Below, in pieces: positions 6,869 through 8,015 of a DNA stretch of 8,015 bases. The DNA lies in contig JANXVQ010000508.1 in the NCBI GenBank assembly GCA_025351545.1, positions 1 through 8,015 of the forward strand. The letters run 5' to 3'. The notes under the pieces were generated by a model, which saw nothing but the letters and a program-made list of their open reading frames with translations, searched no databases and was not told where the DNA came from. The position numbers were made by a program, and so were the translations under genes. How positions within the stretch are numbered: the first letter of the stretch is position 1; each line of letters opens with the position of its first letter. The stretch comes from Spirosoma sp. Its GTDB lineage: Bacteria; Bacteroidota; Bacteroidia; Cytophagales; Spirosomataceae.

Positions 6869-6963
6869 TTTTTTGACAGGATTAGCTTTGCCGTGATACT
6901 GGGTTTAAGAACCGATCGGGCGGCCCCGCCGACACCACAGCAAAGCTAATCCTGTCAAAAAAA
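6869..6963. repeat. Intergenic palindromic element with perfect 23-bp inverted repeats
   Basis: Arms at 6869-6891 and 6940-6962 are exact inverted copies. The left begins with six T then GACAGGATTAGCTTTGC; the right ends GCAAAGCTAATCCTGTC then A's. The 48-nt loop holds two further small stems: GGTT/AACC (6902-6905 with 6910-6913) and GGCGG/CCGCC (6919-6923 with 6926-6930), so the whole can fold as a branched structure. It fills most of the 111-nt gap between purH and the acyltransferase gene. The T-run precedes and the A-run follows the stem on both strands, the reverse of an intrinsic terminator. The end sequence AATCCTGTCAAAAA is one I recall as a dispersed Bacteroidota repeat, unverified here. 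It is probably a MITE/REP-like element, possibly with an effect on readthrough or mRNA ends. Confidence 0.72.
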
Positions 6964-6973
6964 TACAGAGCTT

Positions 6974-7708
6974 ATGCGACTACTTTACACGATCTGGTGC
7001 GCTATTTTTTTAATAGTGTTATATCTGTTATTATGCCCGATCCAGTTTGTGTTTTTGCAACGTGAGGCATGGAAACCCCTGGCCCATAAAATCAATTACA
7101 TCTGGGGAACACTATTCTTTATCGGTATCGGTATCCCCGTTCGGGTTGAGTATCGATTTCGGCCTTTGCCAAATCAGGTATACGTCTTTTGTGCGAACCA
7201 CTTCTCGTATTTAGACATAGCCGTTATGGGCCTGATCGTGAAAAATTATTTCGCTTTTGTTGGGAAAAGTGATGTAAAGCACATTCCATTGCTGGGCTAT
7301 ATGTTCGCTAAATTGCATGTGCAGGTAGATCGTAATCAGCCCAATAGTCGGGCTTATTCGCTGGCTAAATCTATTAGGACGCTGGCATCGGGTCGGAGTA
7401 TAATGATTTTTCCGGAAGGAGGTATCCGGGCTACGGAAATGCCCCGGATGGTTCCGTTCAAAGATGGTGCTTTCACGATGGCTATTCAACAGCAAGTGCC
7501 CATAGTGCCCGTTACCATTTTAAATAATTACCAGATTTTGCCGGACAAGAGTCCCGTTCGATTCCACTGGCATCCACTGCGGGCTATTGTTCATCCGCCC
7601 ATCGAAACGGTTGGTATGACGCAGGATGACGTAGAACGCCTGAAACAGCAAACGTATCAACTTATTGACACCGAGTTAATGAAAGAAAAGAAGGTATTGG
7701 CTGTGTAA
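6974..7708 (+). CDS. 1-acyl-sn-glycerol-3-phosphate acyltransferase (PlsC-like)
   Basis: Membrane-associated acyltransferase of 244 residues, expected to move an acyl chain onto lysophosphatidic acid to make phosphatidic acid, the precursor of membrane phospholipids. A hydrophobic N-terminal helix (about 5-29) would hold it at the inner membrane. The LPLAT motifs appear in order: the catalytic HX4D as NHFSYLD (H76, D81), motif II around GKSDVKHIPLLGYMFAKLHVQVDR (97-120), motif III as FPEGG (146-150; the usual form is FPEGT/S), and motif IV as VPIVPVTI (175-182). The ATG lies 11 nt after the intergenic palindromic element, without a Shine-Dalgarno sequence. gatC follows by 38 nt on the same strand. 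Related family members acylate other lysolipids or ornithine lipids, so the exact acceptor is inferred, not seen. Confidence 0.88.
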   Translation: MRLLYTIWCAIFLIVLYLLLCPIQFVFLQREAWKPLAHKINYIWGTLFFIGIGIPVRVEYRFRPLPNQVYVFCANHFSYLDIAVMGLIVKNYFAFVGKSDVKHIPLLGYMFAKLHVQVDRNQPNSRAYSLAKSIRTLASGRSIMIFPEGGIRATEMPRMVPFKDGAFTMAIQQQVPIVPVTILNNYQILPDKSPVRFHWHPLRAIVHPPIETVGMTQDDVERLKQQTYQLIDTELMKEKKVLAV

Positions 7709-7740
7709 TATCTACACACTCTTTCCTTCTTTTACTCTTT
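7686..7740 (+). terminator. Possible weak terminator spanning the acyltransferase stop codon
   Basis: AAAAGAAGG (7686-7694) pairs perfectly with CCTTCTTTT (7725-7733), and inside it TGTGTA (7702-7707) pairs with TACACA (7713-7718), making a nested hairpin that includes the stop codon, followed by ACTCTTT. The outer stem is A/T-rich and the T-run after it is broken, so termination would be partial at best. It may simply reflect a purine-rich gene end next to a pyrimidine-rich spacer. Confidence 0.3.
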
Positions 7741-7746
7741 ATAATT

Positions 7747-8015
7747 ATGAAAGTAGATCAGGAAACCCTGCATAAAATTGCCCATCTGGCTCGGCTGGAA
7801 GTAAAGCCAGAAGAAGAAATCGACTTGCTTAACAGTCTGAATGGCGTATTGACCTGGATGGAGCAACTCAATGAAGTTGATACCACAGGTGTTGAACCGC
7901 TGACGCATATATCAGCGGAGAACAACGTACTGCGCGATGATGTGGTTGGCAATCACCTTACTCGGGCGCAAGCGTTCGTTAACGCGCCCCAACACGACGA
8001 ACAGTTTTTTGAAGT
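7747..8015 (+). CDS. gatC: Glu/Asp-tRNA amidotransferase subunit C (3' end beyond window)
   Basis: GatC is the small subunit of the GatCAB amidotransferase, which converts Glu-tRNA(Gln) or Asp-tRNA(Asn) into Gln-tRNA(Gln) or Asn-tRNA(Asn); it wraps around and stabilises GatA. The reading frame from ATG 7747 gives 89 complete codons plus two bases with no stop. The family normally has about 95 residues, so only a few codons are missing. Typical features are the N-terminal helix LHKIAHLARLEVKPEE (8-23), WMEQLNEVDTTGVEPLTH (37-54), LRDD (62-65), and the C-terminal APQHDEQFFEV ending that precedes the last residues. It is on the same strand as the acyltransferase gene, 38 nt downstream, with no clear promoter of its own in the gap. 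gatA and gatB are not seen in the window. Confidence 0.93.
   Translation, partial: MKVDQETLHKIAHLARLEVKPEEEIDLLNSLNGVLTWMEQLNEVDTTGVEPLTHISAENNVLRDDVVGNHLTRAQAFVNAPQHDEQFFE

Noticed and set aside
6869..6963. Intrinsic terminator of purH
   Set aside because: The stem is followed by A's rather than T's on the transcribed strand and the loop is 48 nt, so it does not fit a rho-independent terminator.
7211..7495. Antisense reading frame opposite the acyltransferase (94 codons)
   Set aside because: It mirrors the catalytic region of a well-supported gene and shows no domain or signal of its own.

Overview
The window looks like a chromosomal, mostly housekeeping stretch from a Bacteroidota bacterium, most likely a Cytophagales/Spirosoma-like organism. 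This rests on four things: the flavour of the proteins (PurH, S13 peptidase, CrcB and flippase all read like that group), the lack of Shine-Dalgarno sequences before nearly every start, a good match to the Bacteroidota TAnnTTTG -7 promoter element upstream of purH, and several compact palindromic repeats of a kind I recall as common in these genomes. The genus is an inference. I see no insertion sequence, phage gene, CRISPR array, tRNA or rRNA.

Layout. 1-361 (-): 5' part of a secreted M14 zinc carboxypeptidase, whose ATG overlaps the stop of the preceding crcB fluoride channel gene (358-732, -) by 4 nt. 874-2178 (+): APC-family amino acid permease, divergent from crcB. It converges, with a 19-nt gap, on 2198-3457 (-), a lipoprotein D-Ala-D-Ala carboxypeptidase (PBP4/DacB, S13). 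3566-5104 (-): a polysaccharide/lipid-linked sugar flippase of the MOP superfamily. It sits upstream of dacB on the same strand with a palindrome between them, so these two envelope genes may be co-expressed. 5300-6862 (+): purH, divergent from the flippase and preceded by a good promoter candidate. 6974-7708 (+): a PlsC-like lysophosphatidate acyltransferase. 7747-8015 (+): gatC, cut by the window edge.

The genes do not form one pathway. They cover purine synthesis (purH), phospholipid synthesis (plsC-like), Glu/Asp-tRNA amidation (gatC), wall remodelling and envelope glycan export (dacB, flippase), amino acid uptake, fluoride export and peptide cleavage.

The most unusual content is not a gene. 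Three unrelated palindromic elements occur within 3.5 kb: a short perfect palindrome between the flippase and dacB; a roughly 74-bp two-hairpin element that appears to lie in frame INSIDE purH, encoding a Gly/Pro-rich linker between the two catalytic domains; and a 95-bp element with perfect 23-bp inverted repeats between purH and the acyltransferase gene, with its T and A tracts in the opposite arrangement to an intrinsic terminator. I found no convincing new multi-gene system; the in-frame palindromic insertion is the best lead.
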